A stretch of DNA of 64,000 nucleotides from Anodontia alba (taxonomy: Eukaryota > Mollusca > Bivalvia > Lucinida > Lucinidae): NCBI GenBank assembly GCA_964016985.1, contig OZ024825.1, positions 44,205,523-44,269,522 on the forward strand, in the 5' to 3' direction. The notes under the pieces are model-generated. The model had not been told where the DNA came from, searched no databases, and saw only the letters and a list, made by a program, of their open reading frames with translations. Positions within the stretch are counted from its first letter, which is position 1; each line of letters starts with the position of its first letter. Shown piece by piece: positions 47,885 to 58,449 of the stretch. The translations under genes were made by a program, and so were the position numbers.

Positions 47885-50800
47885 GGGGTGGGGCGGGTGG
47901 TGTGGAGCGGTCTTATACTTAAATAAAATTGCATTACTTTCCGAATGCATTCTAAATTAAAAAAAAAAAACATAATAAAAATAGTATATTGCAGCGTTTG
48001 TCATGCCATAAGCCACAATTTTATTCATGTGTGCTGACATTAATCAATCGATCTAACGTAATATAATCGTTGACTAATAAGGGACATGCCTATAAAAGCT
48101 CGAGTACATTTCAGGTCTTGATCCTGCTGGTCCACTGTTTGAAAACGAAGATCCGAAAGTAAGATTGGATCCTGGCGATGCAAAATTCGTTGATGTCATT
48201 CATACTGACGGTGATTCCCTCTTGGAACTTGGTAACTATGCTAATACAATTAATTAAACGGAAATGATACATTTCGTGTGGGCGGGGATTGTAGTGGGGG
48301 GGGGGGGGCGGTAGAGGGGGCGTTAACTCTTTCAAAATTGATTACTTCCCTTCTGAAAAGGAAACTATTCTAAAAGGAAAGAATTCTTTCCCATTTTAGA
48401 ATAGACCCCGTTTCAAAAGAGGCTTTGTGTGCATAAACGAGAACAGGCAGTCACAAATTTCAGGTATCTCTCTTTAAAAAACAAAGAAAAAACACGGAAA
48501 GCCCACGAAGTGTGTCCATCCATTCCCCTTAATGTGCACCAAGCGATAAAGTAATATAGATATATTCTTACGCCCTACATGTAACTTATACAGTATTTAT
48601 TTCCCTATACCTCCACCACACACCAAAGGTGTGGCTTTCGTTGGCATGGTTATATTCTTACGCCTTACATGTAGTTTATACAGTATTAATTTCTGTAAAC
48701 CCACACCTCACACATCCACAAAGGTGTGGATTTCGTTGGGATAATTATATTCTAACGCATTCAATGTAATTTATACAGTATTTATTTCCCTATAATTCCA
48801 CCACACACCAAAGGCGTGGATTTCGTTTGCATAGTCATATTCTTACGCCTTATATGTAATTTGTACAGTAATACCGAAGGTGTGTGTTTCGTTGGCATAA
48901 TTGTATTCTTACGCCTTTCATGTAACGTATACAGTAGTTATTTCCTTTTACCTCTACCACACACCGAAGGTGTCGATTTCGTTGGCATAATTATATTCTT
49001 ACGCTTACATGTAATATATACAATATTTATATCCCCATAACCCCACCACACACCGAAGGCGTGGATTTCGTTGTCATAATTATATTCTTACGTCTTACAT
49101 GTAACTTATACAGTATGTATTTCCCTTACCCCCATCACACACCCAAGGTGTCGATTTCGTTATCATAATTACATTCTTAAGCAATTTCATGCAACTTATA
49201 TAGTATTTATTTCATTGTACCCCCACCACACCTCGAAGGTGTAGCATTCGTTAGCATAGTTATATTCTTACATCTTAAATGTAATTTATAAAGGATTTAT
49301 TTCCCTATATCCCCACCGCACACCGAAGGTGTGGATTTCAATAGCATAGTTATATTTTTACGCCTATACAATGTAACTTGTACAGTATTTATTTCCCTAT
49401 ACCCCCACTACCCACCAAGGTGTGGATTTCTTTGGCATAGTTATATTCTTACGCCTTAAATGTTAACTATACAGTATTTATTTCCCTTTATCTCAGCCAC
49501 ACACCGAAGATGCGATCTTCACTTGCATAGTTATATTCTTACGCCTTACAGGTAACTGATACTATACATCCATCACATACTGAAAGTGTGGATTTCGTTG
49601 GCATAGCCATACTCTTACGCCTTACATGTAACTTATACAGTATTTATTTCCCTCTACATCCATCACATACTGAAAGTGTGGATTTCGTTGGCATAGTCAT
49701 ATTCTTACGCCTTACGTGTAACCTATATAGTATTTATTTCCCTATACCTCCACCACACACCGAAAATGTGTTCGTTGGCATAGGTATATTCTTACGGCTT
49801 ACATTTAGCTTATACAATATTTGTTTCCCTATATCTCCTCCACACACCGAAGATGTGGATTTCGCTGGTATAGTAATATTCTTACGCCTTTCATGTATCT
49901 TATACAGTATTTATTTCCTGTACCTTCACCACACACCAGAGATGGGGATTTCGTTGGCATAGTTATATTCTTACGCATATACATGTAACTTATACATTAT
50001 GTCCTGTACTCCCACCACTAACCGACGGTGTGGATTTCGTTGGCACAGTTATATTCTTACGCCTTACGTATATATTATAGACTGAGTATTTATTTCCCTT
50101 TACCTCTACCATATACCGAAGATGTGGATTTCGTTGGCATAGTTATAATCTTACGCCTTACATGTAACGTATTCATTTCCCTATACCCCCACCACACACC
50201 GAATAATTATATGTAACTGTTGCAGTATCTATTTCCCGAAACTTCCACCACACACTGAAGATGTGGATTTCGTTGGCATAGTTACATGCTGGACAAGCGC
50301 TTTTATAAAATTAAGTGGGGTTACCCCACCTCGTGGCTACAGATAGGGGTATGATAAGGAAGTGGGGTTTTGAGGCTTCCCGCTGATAACATGTGGCTTT
50401 TATTCTTTTCACCGAGTTCTTACTCTGTTATACATGCTGTGGTGGTCAGCTGCCTGGTCATTAACTTGTAATCATCAGATACCTCTCCTTTCTGCAACGA
50501 CATCACAGTAGCTATTTTAGTTTTTCTTTTTTCACATTTTAAGTCAATTTGAATGTTATAGGTAGAAAGAGGGGAAAAAGCTAATAGACTTTCGTTTTTC
50601 AATCGTCGAAATTGGTCAAGAAATAAAGCTTTGCACAGTATGTATAGGTAATAAAATATGCAGTATTGGTTTCCTTGCTGCAGGAGTTAATTAGCTGTGT
50701 TACATAAGATATGCAAATTGATAAGATAAGAAAGCATAGTTTACAGTTTTAAGAGGCTAGTCCATCATTTATTCTTACGCAAATTGATAAGATAAGAAAA

Positions 50801-53800
50801 CATAGTTTACAGTTTTAAGAGGCTAGTCCATCATTTATTCTTACGCCTCACATGTAATTTTACAGTATTTATTTCCCTATACCCCCACCACACACCGAAG
50901 GTGTGGATTTCGTTGGCATAATTGCATTCTTACGCCTTACATATAACATACAGTATTTATTCCCCTATACCCTCACCACACACCGAAGTTGTGGATTTCG
51001 TTGGTATAGTCATATTCTAACGCCTTACATGTTACCATTTCATTATTTAATTCCCTGTACCCCTAGTATTTATTTCCTTATACCTCCACCACACACCGAA
51101 GTGACGTTTTCTAATATGCGCAATATCTCATGGGCCCGTAATTTGAATCTTAACACATTTGCGAAGTTGTATGATGAACCGAATAGGCGTTGGTGACCTT
51201 GACCTGATTTTCAAGGTTACTGCTAGACTTAAACTGTCAAAATTGTTACACTTTCGTGCCTCTGAGCTCATAAACTAAATTTGCACAAATATTATTAGGA
51301 CTAGCTCTTGCAATGATCAGGTTGGTTTTGATTATCTTGACCCAGGTTTCAAGGTCACCGCAGTACTTACACTATTATGACTAAGCATTTCAATGTCCAC
51401 ACTATTATAGTTAAGTATTAATGCCCTATCTCCCTAAACAGTTAGTGATTCTAGTCCGACTCGGTATATGATATGATATGGTCTTAATTGCGATAAGATT
51501 TGGGTGACATTGACTTAGTTTTTAAGGTAACTACTGAGCGTACATAATTCAAACAAACGGTTTCAACACCCTACATGTATCTTCATAATCAGTTGATGCA
51601 TTCTATTCAAAATTGGTATAAACTACAACGGGGATGTAAATAAATGCTGATTATATTTTGGTGAGTCAATTCCTAAGGCCACCACAAGACTCACACTATG
51701 AAAATAAAGTGTTTTGTACTCTGTAGCTACATAACCAGTCCGTAAAGTCTAGTCAGGTTTGGTACATAGTATTATAAGGATCTCTAAATGCGTGATGAGG
51801 TTTAGATGACCTTTATTCTATTTTCAATCTCACGATGGGACTTATACTATTAAACAAAAAGCGTTTCAATTCCCTAAATCCATTTCCGTAATTGGGATAT
51901 TACATTTTGGTGATCATGGTTCAATTTTCAAGGTCACTACTTTACACTATCACTATTAAACTAAAGCTTTTCAAAACCAGATAATTATGCCCCCGCCATT
52001 TTCAATGGAGGGGGTGTATATAGTATCACCGCTGTCCGTACGAACGTCCGTCCCGTCCCGTCCGTCGGTCCCGTAAGTAACACAAACGGTTTCCGTACGA
52101 TATCTTTTGGAAAGAGTGATGTATTGGATCGAAAGTTTATACACATGTATATAATTATAAACTGTAGGTCAAGTCTGATTTAAGGTAAAATACATCAAAT
52201 ATTTTGGGATTATGTTTTTGTTTTTTTTTTCCACTTTGAAAATTTTTCAACTATGAAAAATTGTTTCCGTGCTTTTTTTGGAAAGAGTGTATTAGATTCA
52301 AACTTTATACACAGGTATATAATCATAAAATGTAAGTCAAGTTTGATTTAGGGTAAAATCCATCAATTATTTTGGGAGGTACGGCCCTATTTCAACTTTG
52401 AAAAATGGTTTCCGTTCCAAAACTTTTGCAAAGATTAGTGTATTGGATTCATATTATAACACGAGCATATAATTATAAAATATAGGTCAAGTTTTATTTA
52501 GGGTAAAATTCACCAATTATTTTTGGAGTGACGGCCCTTTTTCAATGTTGAAAAAAGTTAAAAAGTGGTTTCCGTTCGATATCTTTTGAAAAAAAAATGA
52601 TGTATTGGATTCAAATTTTATACACAGGTATAGAATCATAAAATGTAGGTCAAGTTCAAGTTAGGGTAAAATCCACCAATTATTTTGGGAGTTATGGCCC
52701 TTTTACAACTTTGAAAAACGGTTTCCGTTCGATAACCTTTGAAAAGGTTAGTGAATTGGATTCATTTCTATACACGAGCATATAATTATAAAATATAGGT
52801 CAAGTTCGATTTAGGGTAAAATTCATCAATTATTTTTTTAGTTACGACCCGTTTTTAATGTTGAAAAATAGTTTTCTGTTTGATATCTTTTGAAAACATT
52901 AATGTATTATTTTCATATTTTATACACAGGTATATAATCATAAAATAGATGCCAAATTCGATTTAGGGTAAAATCCGTCCTTTATCATGGGAGTTATGGT
53001 CCTTTTTTCACTTTCGAAAAATGTTTTCCTTTCGACATTTTTTTAAAAGATTTGTGTATTGTTTTCATATTTTATACACAGGTATATAATCATTAAATAT
53101 AGGTCAATTCGATTCAGTGTAAAATCTACCGATTATTATGAGAGTTATGGCCTTTTTTACAATCATTTTTTCAAAACGCCTGCATGTGGATAAAGATGAC
53201 CCTGGTTGTTGGCATTTTTGTCATATAGACACATTTCTAGTTGATTCTAGTCAGACCTGCAATACAATGTAACTGGGATGGTATTAATTGTTAATTATAT
53301 TTGGTGACCTGACCCAATTTCCAAGATCATCATAGGACTCGTATTAGATAGTTTTAAAACGCTGTATCACCTGAACCAGTGCATGAGGTCGGGTCAGAGT
53401 CGACCAGCGGATTTTGTCAAAACTACCATCGATATGTCATTGTGACATGCTTGACCAGATTATATTTATGTATCTCTCGTAATACGCTTCTCGTGTTTTA
53501 GGGTTTGGGTTAGAGACGCCGATAGGGCATGCCGATTTCTATCCCAATGGTGGAACAGATCAGCCTGGCTGTACAGACTCTGTGTATAAACATCTTACCA
53601 CCCTGCTCTCCGGAACATTTAAAGGTAGTTGTTGTTTTTTCCAACAAGCTATTTTGTTTCATGCGGTGATGTGATTTAATTGAAATGGATAGACTCGGTG
53701 GATTTTCTGCCTTTCTTGACAAAGGGTACTACATTTAGTGTATTCTAGTTCGCTTGCCAATCCTTTTGAACCTCTAAGTGGATAACAAGTACTTATGCAT

Positions 53801-54343
53801 ATTCTTTCGCCAGAAACGGACAACTACTCTTCTTGACTTAAAATGTTTTGAATGAATGGGTCCAAATTGTTTGGACCTATTTGTTCAAAGCATCTTCAAG
53901 ATACTGAAGACTTAAACGAAGCATTTTCATTTGCTGTTTTAAAACTTTTATGAAAAAAAAATAGAGTTCGTCTTTTTTTTCTTCATTACAATTATCTGCA
54001 TGTTTTATTTATTCTTACACCAATATTTACCATCACACTAACGACTTCGTTATGCGAACGTTGCTTTGAACTACTGTGTCCTAATCGTCCGTCATCTGTC
54101 TTTTCAGCACTAAAGCGTAGTGTGGCCTGCAGTCATAAACGGGTTCTACAACTTTTTACCGAGTCAATCAACACAACATGTCGATTCCAAGCGTACCCTT
54201 GCTCGAGTGTTGAAGACTTCAAAGCTAGTAGATGCGAGTGGTGTCGGTCTGGATGTGCTACGATGGGATACAACGCTGATGAGCTGAAATATGGAACGTT
54301 CTACCTCACGACCACCAGTTCTTTGCCATTCTGCCGCTCATAA
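40562..54343 (+). CDS. Lipase C, pancreatic triacylglycerol lipase-like, six exons
   Basis: Exons 40562-40723, 43470-43652, 44731-44962, 48115-48231, 53502-53624 and 54108-54343 join into 350 codons plus stop. Donors and acceptors are canonical and phases match lipase B. The N-terminus [18 protein letters not shown] is signal-like, then [12 protein letters not shown]. The triad is Ser172 (GHSLGAH), Asp195 (GLDPAG) and His282 (ACSHKR). Ser-Asp spacing of 23 and Ser-His spacing of 110 agree with pancreatic lipase. Lid cysteines are about 255 and 280, so the lid is full length. The protein ends about 68 residues after the His, with no PLAT domain. Exon 1 is four codons longer than in B. Intron 1 carries a dead mariner, and intron 4 (5.3 kb) carries a 90-bp satellite plus a 155-bp array. 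A possible AATAAA lies at 54480, inside an LTR-like repeat. Confidence 0.92.
40795..40990. mobile_element. TTCTGAAAAGGGG-family MITE
   Basis: CCTCTGAAAAACGACCTACTC pairs with GAGTAGATCCTATTTCAGAAG across AAGTATTTTCC. Flanks resemble copies at 44505 and 48330. Lies in intron 1 of lipase C. Confidence 0.6.
41123..41190. mobile_element. AAACAGTG hairpin MITE
   Basis: GCAAACAGTGCAGAC ... GGTCTACACTGTTTGC around an ACGCCGCG core, slightly imperfect. Confidence 0.7.
41744..43100 (+). pseudogene. Mariner-like element with decayed transposase, in lipase C intron 1
   Basis: Begins TACGAGGGATGTTTCAAACG (terminal repeat). Transposase motifs in order over several frames: [16 protein letters not shown] (about 41920), [12 protein letters not shown] (about 42356, first Asp), YDNAPAHTS (about 42650, second Asp), [12 protein letters not shown] (about 42755, third Asp), and [18 protein letters not shown] (near 42970). 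Many stops and shifts are present, including a 58-bp direct duplication at 42751-42866. No 3' terminal repeat is recognisable. Inactive. Confidence 0.85.
44024..44335 (+). mobile_element. tRNA-derived SINE (family 1)
   Basis: Best-preserved copy. Head CCTCGGTGGCTTAGTTGG (box A) and CGCGGGTTCAACCCCCG (box B), body as at 18645, and an end of AACCTCAACACAAACAA shared with 47218. Lies in intron 2 of lipase C. Confidence 0.85.
44505..44680. mobile_element. TTCTGAAAAGGGG-family MITE
   Basis: CCCCTTCTAAAACGGGTCTAC pairs with GTAGACCCTTTTTCAGAAGG. It is 50 bp before exon 3 of lipase C. Confidence 0.65.
45076..45440 (+). mobile_element. A-rich interspersed repeat (GGTAAGAGAAAAG family)
   Basis: Full-length match to 35319-35690, ending with GGTCCCGATCAG. 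Lies in intron 3 of lipase C. Confidence 0.75.
45465..45540. repeat. Diverged CATTACG-family hairpin core
   Basis: GTGGGTACTCATTAGAAG and CTTCTAATGTGAACCCAC around GCCTCGGCAAGGC. The G in AGAAG and C in CTTCT are paired changes relative to the family. Confidence 0.6.
45570..45848 (-). mobile_element. CATTACGAAAAC-family MITE (reverse)
   Basis: CATCACAAAATCACGCC start, hairpin at 45661-45760 and GAATAGGCGTGCTTTC end. More diverged than the copies near lipase B. Confidence 0.75.
46384..46690 (+). mobile_element. A-rich interspersed repeat (GGTAAGAGAAAAG family)
   Basis: Matches 35319 up to CAGTAGAGTAAACCACC, then is truncated. A 158-codon frame spans it (46206-46682), but the frame is not kept in the sister copies. 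Confidence 0.75.
47218..47490 (+). mobile_element. tRNA-derived SINE (family 1), 5' truncated
   Basis: Lacks part of box A but has GTGGGTTCGACCCCCG (box B), then the same body and CCTCAACACAAACA end. Flanking CATCTCAGCA(T/A) at 47213 and 47502 may be a target-site duplication (ATTTTTCATCTCAGCA / ATTTTCATCTCAGCA). Confidence 0.8.
47801..47884. repeat. (GT)n(GA)n compound microsatellite
   Basis: GT to 47851, then GA. Confidence 0.95.
48330..48470. mobile_element. TTCTGAAAAGGGG-family MITE
   Basis: CCTTCTGAAAAGGAAACTATTC pairs in part with GAATAGACCCCGTTTCAAAAG. About 100 bp after exon 4 of lipase C. Confidence 0.6.
48590..50285 (+). repeat. 90-bp satellite array, about 19 units (lipase C intron 4)
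   Basis: Unit: GTGGATTTCGTTGGCATAG, TATATTCTTACGCC, ACATGTAACTTATACAG, TATTTATTTCCC, CACCACACACCGAAG. Because 90 is a multiple of three, some frames stay open for several units (a repeated [11 protein letters not shown] peptide). These are not genes. Confidence 0.9.
50286..50859. other. Unique insert splitting the satellite
   Basis: About 570 bp without satellite units, ending in a 66-bp direct duplication (50713-50844). No gene. Confidence 0.6.
50713..50844 (+). repeat. 66-bp direct duplication
   Basis: Two near-identical copies starting GCAAATTGATAAGATAAG (50713 and 50779), differing at about one base, so recent. Confidence 0.9.
50860..51105 (+). repeat. 90-bp satellite array, distal part, about three units
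   Basis: Same unit as 48590-50285 resuming after the insert. Confidence 0.85.
51985..53170 (+). repeat. About 155-bp tandem array, about seven units
   Basis: Opens with GGAGGGGGTGTATATAGTATC and GTCCGTACGAACGTCCG. Units then begin GGTTTCCGTTCGATATC near 52088, 52263, 52407, 52567, 52720, 52870 and 53024, with TATACACAGGTATATAATCA and GATTTAGGGTAAAATCCA. Homologous to 56480-57395. Older copies of a similar unit may explain the preceding 51180-51985. Confidence 0.85.
53872..54082. mobile_element. GGGCCC hairpin MITE, diverged
   Basis: GGACCTATTTGTTCAAAGC and GCTTTGAACTACTGTGTCC ends, central part decayed. It fills nearly half of lipase C intron 5. Confidence 0.55.
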
Positions 54344-54464
54344 ATATCAAGTATTCAAACAGACGAGGGGACGTATGCAGTCCTGCTTAAATGCCGTCAT
54401 ATGAAGTGTCACAGTGAAACCTGAGGAGAGGGAACGTTTTTAACCCTGTTAATAACAATACCAT

Positions 54465-54660
54465 AATACGAAGAGGCTAAATAAAACCAAGACTCCGATG
54501 TTTGTAATTTAATGTGTATGTTGTTTCCAAGGCAAGTTTTACAAAGTGACTTCAAAGCAGCTGGGGTGGGGAGAGGGGGTGGCGCTTAAGTGCCGTGTGG
54601 CAGTCGTAAAAGTCACTCAGTATTTCATCATAATGTGTTTCCAAGGGCAGCCTTAACCCT
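54465..54660 (+). mobile_element. LTR-like fragment in lipase C 3' flank
   Basis: GAGGCTAAATAAAACCAAGACTC, GTTGTTTCCAAGGCAAG, then GTGCCGTGTGGCAGTCGTAAAA: the same order of end then start as at 20235-20350. It may donate the polyadenylation signal of lipase C. Confidence 0.4.
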
Positions 54661-54758
54661 TGTCCTGCTGAATAAATTAAGATGCCACGCCCACTTCTAA
54701 TTTTCAGCCAATCAGATTACTTGGTCTGGATTGTTGCTATAAATTAACATACTTAATG

Positions 54759-54821
54759 GCAAACAGTGCAGATCCAGATCAGTTGGCTTCTTCAGAACTG
54801 ATCTGGACCTACACTGTTTGC
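54759..54821. mobile_element. AAACAGTG hairpin MITE
   Basis: GCAAACAGTGCAGATCCAG with its near complement. The core is GATCAGTTGGCTTC..GAACTGATC instead of ACGCCGC. Confidence 0.75.
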
Positions 54822-55128
54822 AAAGGCAGCGTGTATCCGGGTTCAGCATGACAAGGCTTAATAGTTTTTATTTGTAATGTTTTTTGGGTAAGCTGTGCCA
54901 TTGAAAAAAGATGTCTTTCGTGCATATGCGGACAGTTGACTGCGCAGACTGATCGGGGCCTTCGCTGTCTACTTACATAATAATTGGATATTATATAATA
55001 CGTCATTATATAGCACAGACCCTTATCAGTCTGTGCGGCTTCGTAGGCTGAGCAGTATATTCATTGTTTGCAAGAGAAAAGACACCTTTCCTCTCATGGT
55101 GTGGCACAAATGAACATTAACAATCTGG

Positions 55129-55308
55129 GGGCCCAATCGATCAAAGATTAACATTTGTTTAGCTAACGTGACATCAACATTTCTATCCCGAAATAAATAT
55201 GGCAAATACATTGATATTTCAATGTATTGAAAATAGCTTAGCTACAACAGGTAACGAGTTTTCATTAACCAGCTCGTTAAGCTAACAATACTTTGAACAA
55301 CTGGGACC
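55129..55308. mobile_element. GGGCCC hairpin MITE, diverged and short
   Basis: GGGGCCCAATCGATCAAAG and ACTTTGAACAACTGGGACC, inner CTCGTTAAGCTAAC. Confidence 0.6.
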
Positions 55309-56460
55309 AGTCAGCTAAGGTCGTTTCAGACGTGGGGTGAAACAGCGACTGAAAGCAACGACTGCGTTCAGTGCCATCCGGTTACATTTTATTATACCAA
55401 CATATTTATATAGTCTTTCAGTTTATTTTTGACATCATAGGACAGTCGCAGTTTAGTCAGTTCAGGACCAGATTTCATAACTTCATAACTATTTCCGTGT
55501 ATTTGTTTGAAAGACAACAACAATATCTTCTGATGATACTCTTAACTACCATTCGTTTAAACAATACATTTCATTTTTGTTCAAACATGCCTTTCTATCC
55601 GCTATTCGACGATTGTTAAGTATGCACCATCTTCACCCAGCTCTGGGTCATTTTCTCAGTTCCAGTGACGGGAGCTAATTAGGAAATTACCCCCACCCCC
55701 TCTCAAAAAAATTCTTCAGTAGTAACCACTTTTACAGTAATAAGATTACAAGTATTGCCTTTCACAAAAAGGTTTGTGTGCGAAGTGTAGACCAAACCTT
55801 TTTTGTGGAAGTTAATATAACAGCCTCTTCCCGAATATTAAAACCTGTTGATACTTTCGAATTGAGTTGTGAAAGTGTATTTTCACTGAAAAAAGGATAT
55901 CACCCCTCTATGCCTTTAATACAGTTTGGACAGGAACTATTGAAAATACTTTACCTATACCTACCTTAATGTTACGAGAATATTGCTAGAGTTGAAAATT
56001 CCCCCAGTTCACACGTGTATATAGTGAAAGTGGGAATTGAGTGCTCAGAAGTTATGAGGGAGTTCACATGAGGGCAGTGATTTTGTAATTTTGTAGTGCA
56101 TTATGTTGACATATATAGTTGGCGGAGTCGTATTATGATTTCCCTGTATATCTTTTAAATGTTACCAAACCGAAAGTTTAACTGTGAGGTTTCACTGATT
56201 GAGTTTGGTAGCCGTTATGCGAACCAAAATATCATTTTAACAGCATTTGACCCCAGGGTGAACGTTTGGTACCAATAAAAAAAAGATTAAACCCCACCCA
56301 CGCCATCGGTAGGGTTTACTATTGACCGTTCTGAGGCAGTAGTTCTGGTGTTGGTTGTTCTTTTTGTGGCCTTATGGATGCTCGCTGTGGGGACTTTTTT
56401 TCATATTTTGCCCTGTTCGTTGTCTTATTATTGTGTAGTGGATCCGGTCTAGCATTGTGA
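55309..56460. other. Intergenic, no gene seen
   Basis: Nothing recognised apart from a reverse-orientation relic of the A-rich repeat near 56328-56470 (GACCGTTCTGAGGCAGTAG). Confidence 0.45.
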
Positions 56461-56479
56461 TCACCTTGGTGAGGAATAG

Positions 56480-57395
56480 AGGGCTCCCCGACATTTTCAA
56501 TTGTGGGGGGTGGGGGTGGGGGATGGGGGATTGCATATAGTATCACCGCTGTCCGTACGTACGTCCGTCCCATCTGACCTGTCCGTCCCGTCCGTAACAC
56601 AAATGGTTTCCGTGCGATATCTTTTGCAAAGATTGGTGTATTGGATTGCAATTTTATACACAGGTATATAATCATAAAATATAGGTCATTTGTGATTTAG
56701 GGTAAAATCCACCGATTATTTTGGGAGTTGTGGCCATTTTTCAACTTTGAAAAATTTTCAACTTTAAAATTTGGTTTCCGTTCGATATCTTTTGAAAAGA
56801 TTAGTGTATTGGATTCAACTTTAATACACAGGTATATAATCATAAAATGTAGGGCAAGTTTAATTTCGGGTAAAATCTACCAATTATTTTGAGACTTATG
56901 GCCCTTTTTCAACTTTGAAAAATGGTTTACGTTCCATAATTTTTTAAAACATCAGTGTTATAGATTCATATTTTATACACGAGCATATAACTATAAAATG
57001 TAGCTCAAGTTCGATTTAGAGTAAAATCCAACAATAATTTTTGGAGTTACGGCCCTTTTTCAAAGTTGCAAAAATTGTTGATAAATGGTTTCCGTTCGAT
57101 ATCTTTTGAAAAGATTAGTGCATTGGATTCAAATTTTATACACAGATATATAATCATAAAATGTAGGGTAAGTTCGATTTAGGGTAAAATCCACCCATTA
57201 TGTTGGGAGTTATGGCCATTTTTCAACTTTGAAAAATGGTTTCCGGTCCATAACTTTTTAAAAGATCAGTGAATTGGATTCATTTTTTATACACGAGCAT
57301 ATAATTATAAAATGTATAAAATGTAGGTCAAGTTCAATTTAGGGTAAAATCCATTAATTATTTTTGGAGTTACGGCCCTTTTTCAACGTTGCTAG
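56480..57395 (+). repeat. About 155-bp tandem array, about five units (second locus)
   Basis: Same head (TATAGTATCACCGCTGTCCG) and same unit as 51985-53170, with unit starts near 56607, 56773, 56924, 57087 and 57238. Same orientation. Confidence 0.85.
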
Positions 57396-57599
57396 TGGCT
57401 AGGCTAAGGTTAACGGTATATGAGAAATTTGGTTCTGCAACAACATTTTCAAGGGTATTGATGATCAAATTAACACTACAGCTGATGCGTATATGCATAT
57501 TTTATTACGTGCAATCAGGTGTTTTTGACACTTAATTGTGGTTTTTGGTTGAGGGTTACTTTATATTTAACACTTACGATGCTGTGGACAATATTCCGC

Positions 57600-57745
57600 A
57601 GACGACAGTTTGAAATATTTCTTATTTTGTCCAGAAAATAGGCTTTGGCATTTTATGCATTTTTTTCCTCGGGAGACAATTTGCATGCAACGTCAAAGCC
57701 TATTTTCTGGGAAAAATATGAAAAATGTCGTCTCCTGATTTTTTT
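57600..57745. repeat. GACGACA hairpin
   Basis: GACGACAGTTTGAAATATTTC and the GAAAAATGTCGTCTCC end, inner TCCAGAAAATAGGCTTTGGC and GTCAAAGCCTATTTTCTGG. About 145 bp, folds along most of its length. Confidence 0.75.
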
Positions 57746-57958
57746 ACCCATCCCGCTTAGTGTAAATGTGTGGCGTCTACAGTCTCCGTTTTGCAGGAGT
57801 ATCGTAGATGACTTTTCGGATACATACACCAAAATTTCCTTAAGGTTGTTATCCACGTGATTATTATTGACTAATGAAGTCAAACCGCTATTCTTGTCGC
57901 TGTGACATGGGCGTATCGTGTAAAGATGGGTATCTGTAAAACCTGGACTGGGACATTG

Positions 57959-58024
57959 GCAAACAGTGCAGACCCAGATCAGACACCGCTGAACGCGGCG
58001 TCTGATTAGGGTCTGCACTGTTTG
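57959..58024. mobile_element. AAACAGTG hairpin MITE
   Basis: GCAAACAGTGCAGACCCAG ... GGGTCTGCACTGTTTG, core AGACACCGCTGAACGCGGCG. Confidence 0.85.
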
Positions 58025-58183
58025 TTTAAATAACCGGAAGTTAAGGGTTAACTGAAACAGCTTTAAGTCTCCGTTCAGGACCATTTTCCCAGCCTACACT
58101 CAACAATCGACCACCAATACTGTCAGTACTTTGATTTATCTTCACTGCCCATTTACTTGGGCATTCTCTTCGAAGGTTAAGGG

Positions 58184-58283
<100 letters not shown>

Positions 58284-58299
58284 TTTCAGCGGAGGTATA

Positions 58300-58440
58300 T
58301 CTTTATCTCTTATGAAAAGAGGTCTATTCAAAAAGGAAATAATTTCCCCTTTTCTTCGTGTAGTAGACCTCTTGCATACGAAGTTTGTTGAGCAGGAAAG
58401 CAGCCAGGAAGTTACGAAATGTTTGTCTTTGTAAACAAAA
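58300..58440. mobile_element. TTCTGAAAAGGGG-family MITE
   Basis: TGAAAAGAGGTCTATTCAAAA and GTGTAGTAGACCTCTTGCA arms, then GCAGGAAAGCAGCCAGGAAG as in other copies. Confidence 0.5.
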
Positions 58441-58449
58441 AAAACCATT

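Noticed and set aside
48816..51196. Repeated [11 protein letters not shown] open frames as a repeat-protein gene
   Set aside because: Frame openness follows from a 90-bp noncoding satellite. There are many stops and indels between blocks, and the array sits inside an intron of lipase C.
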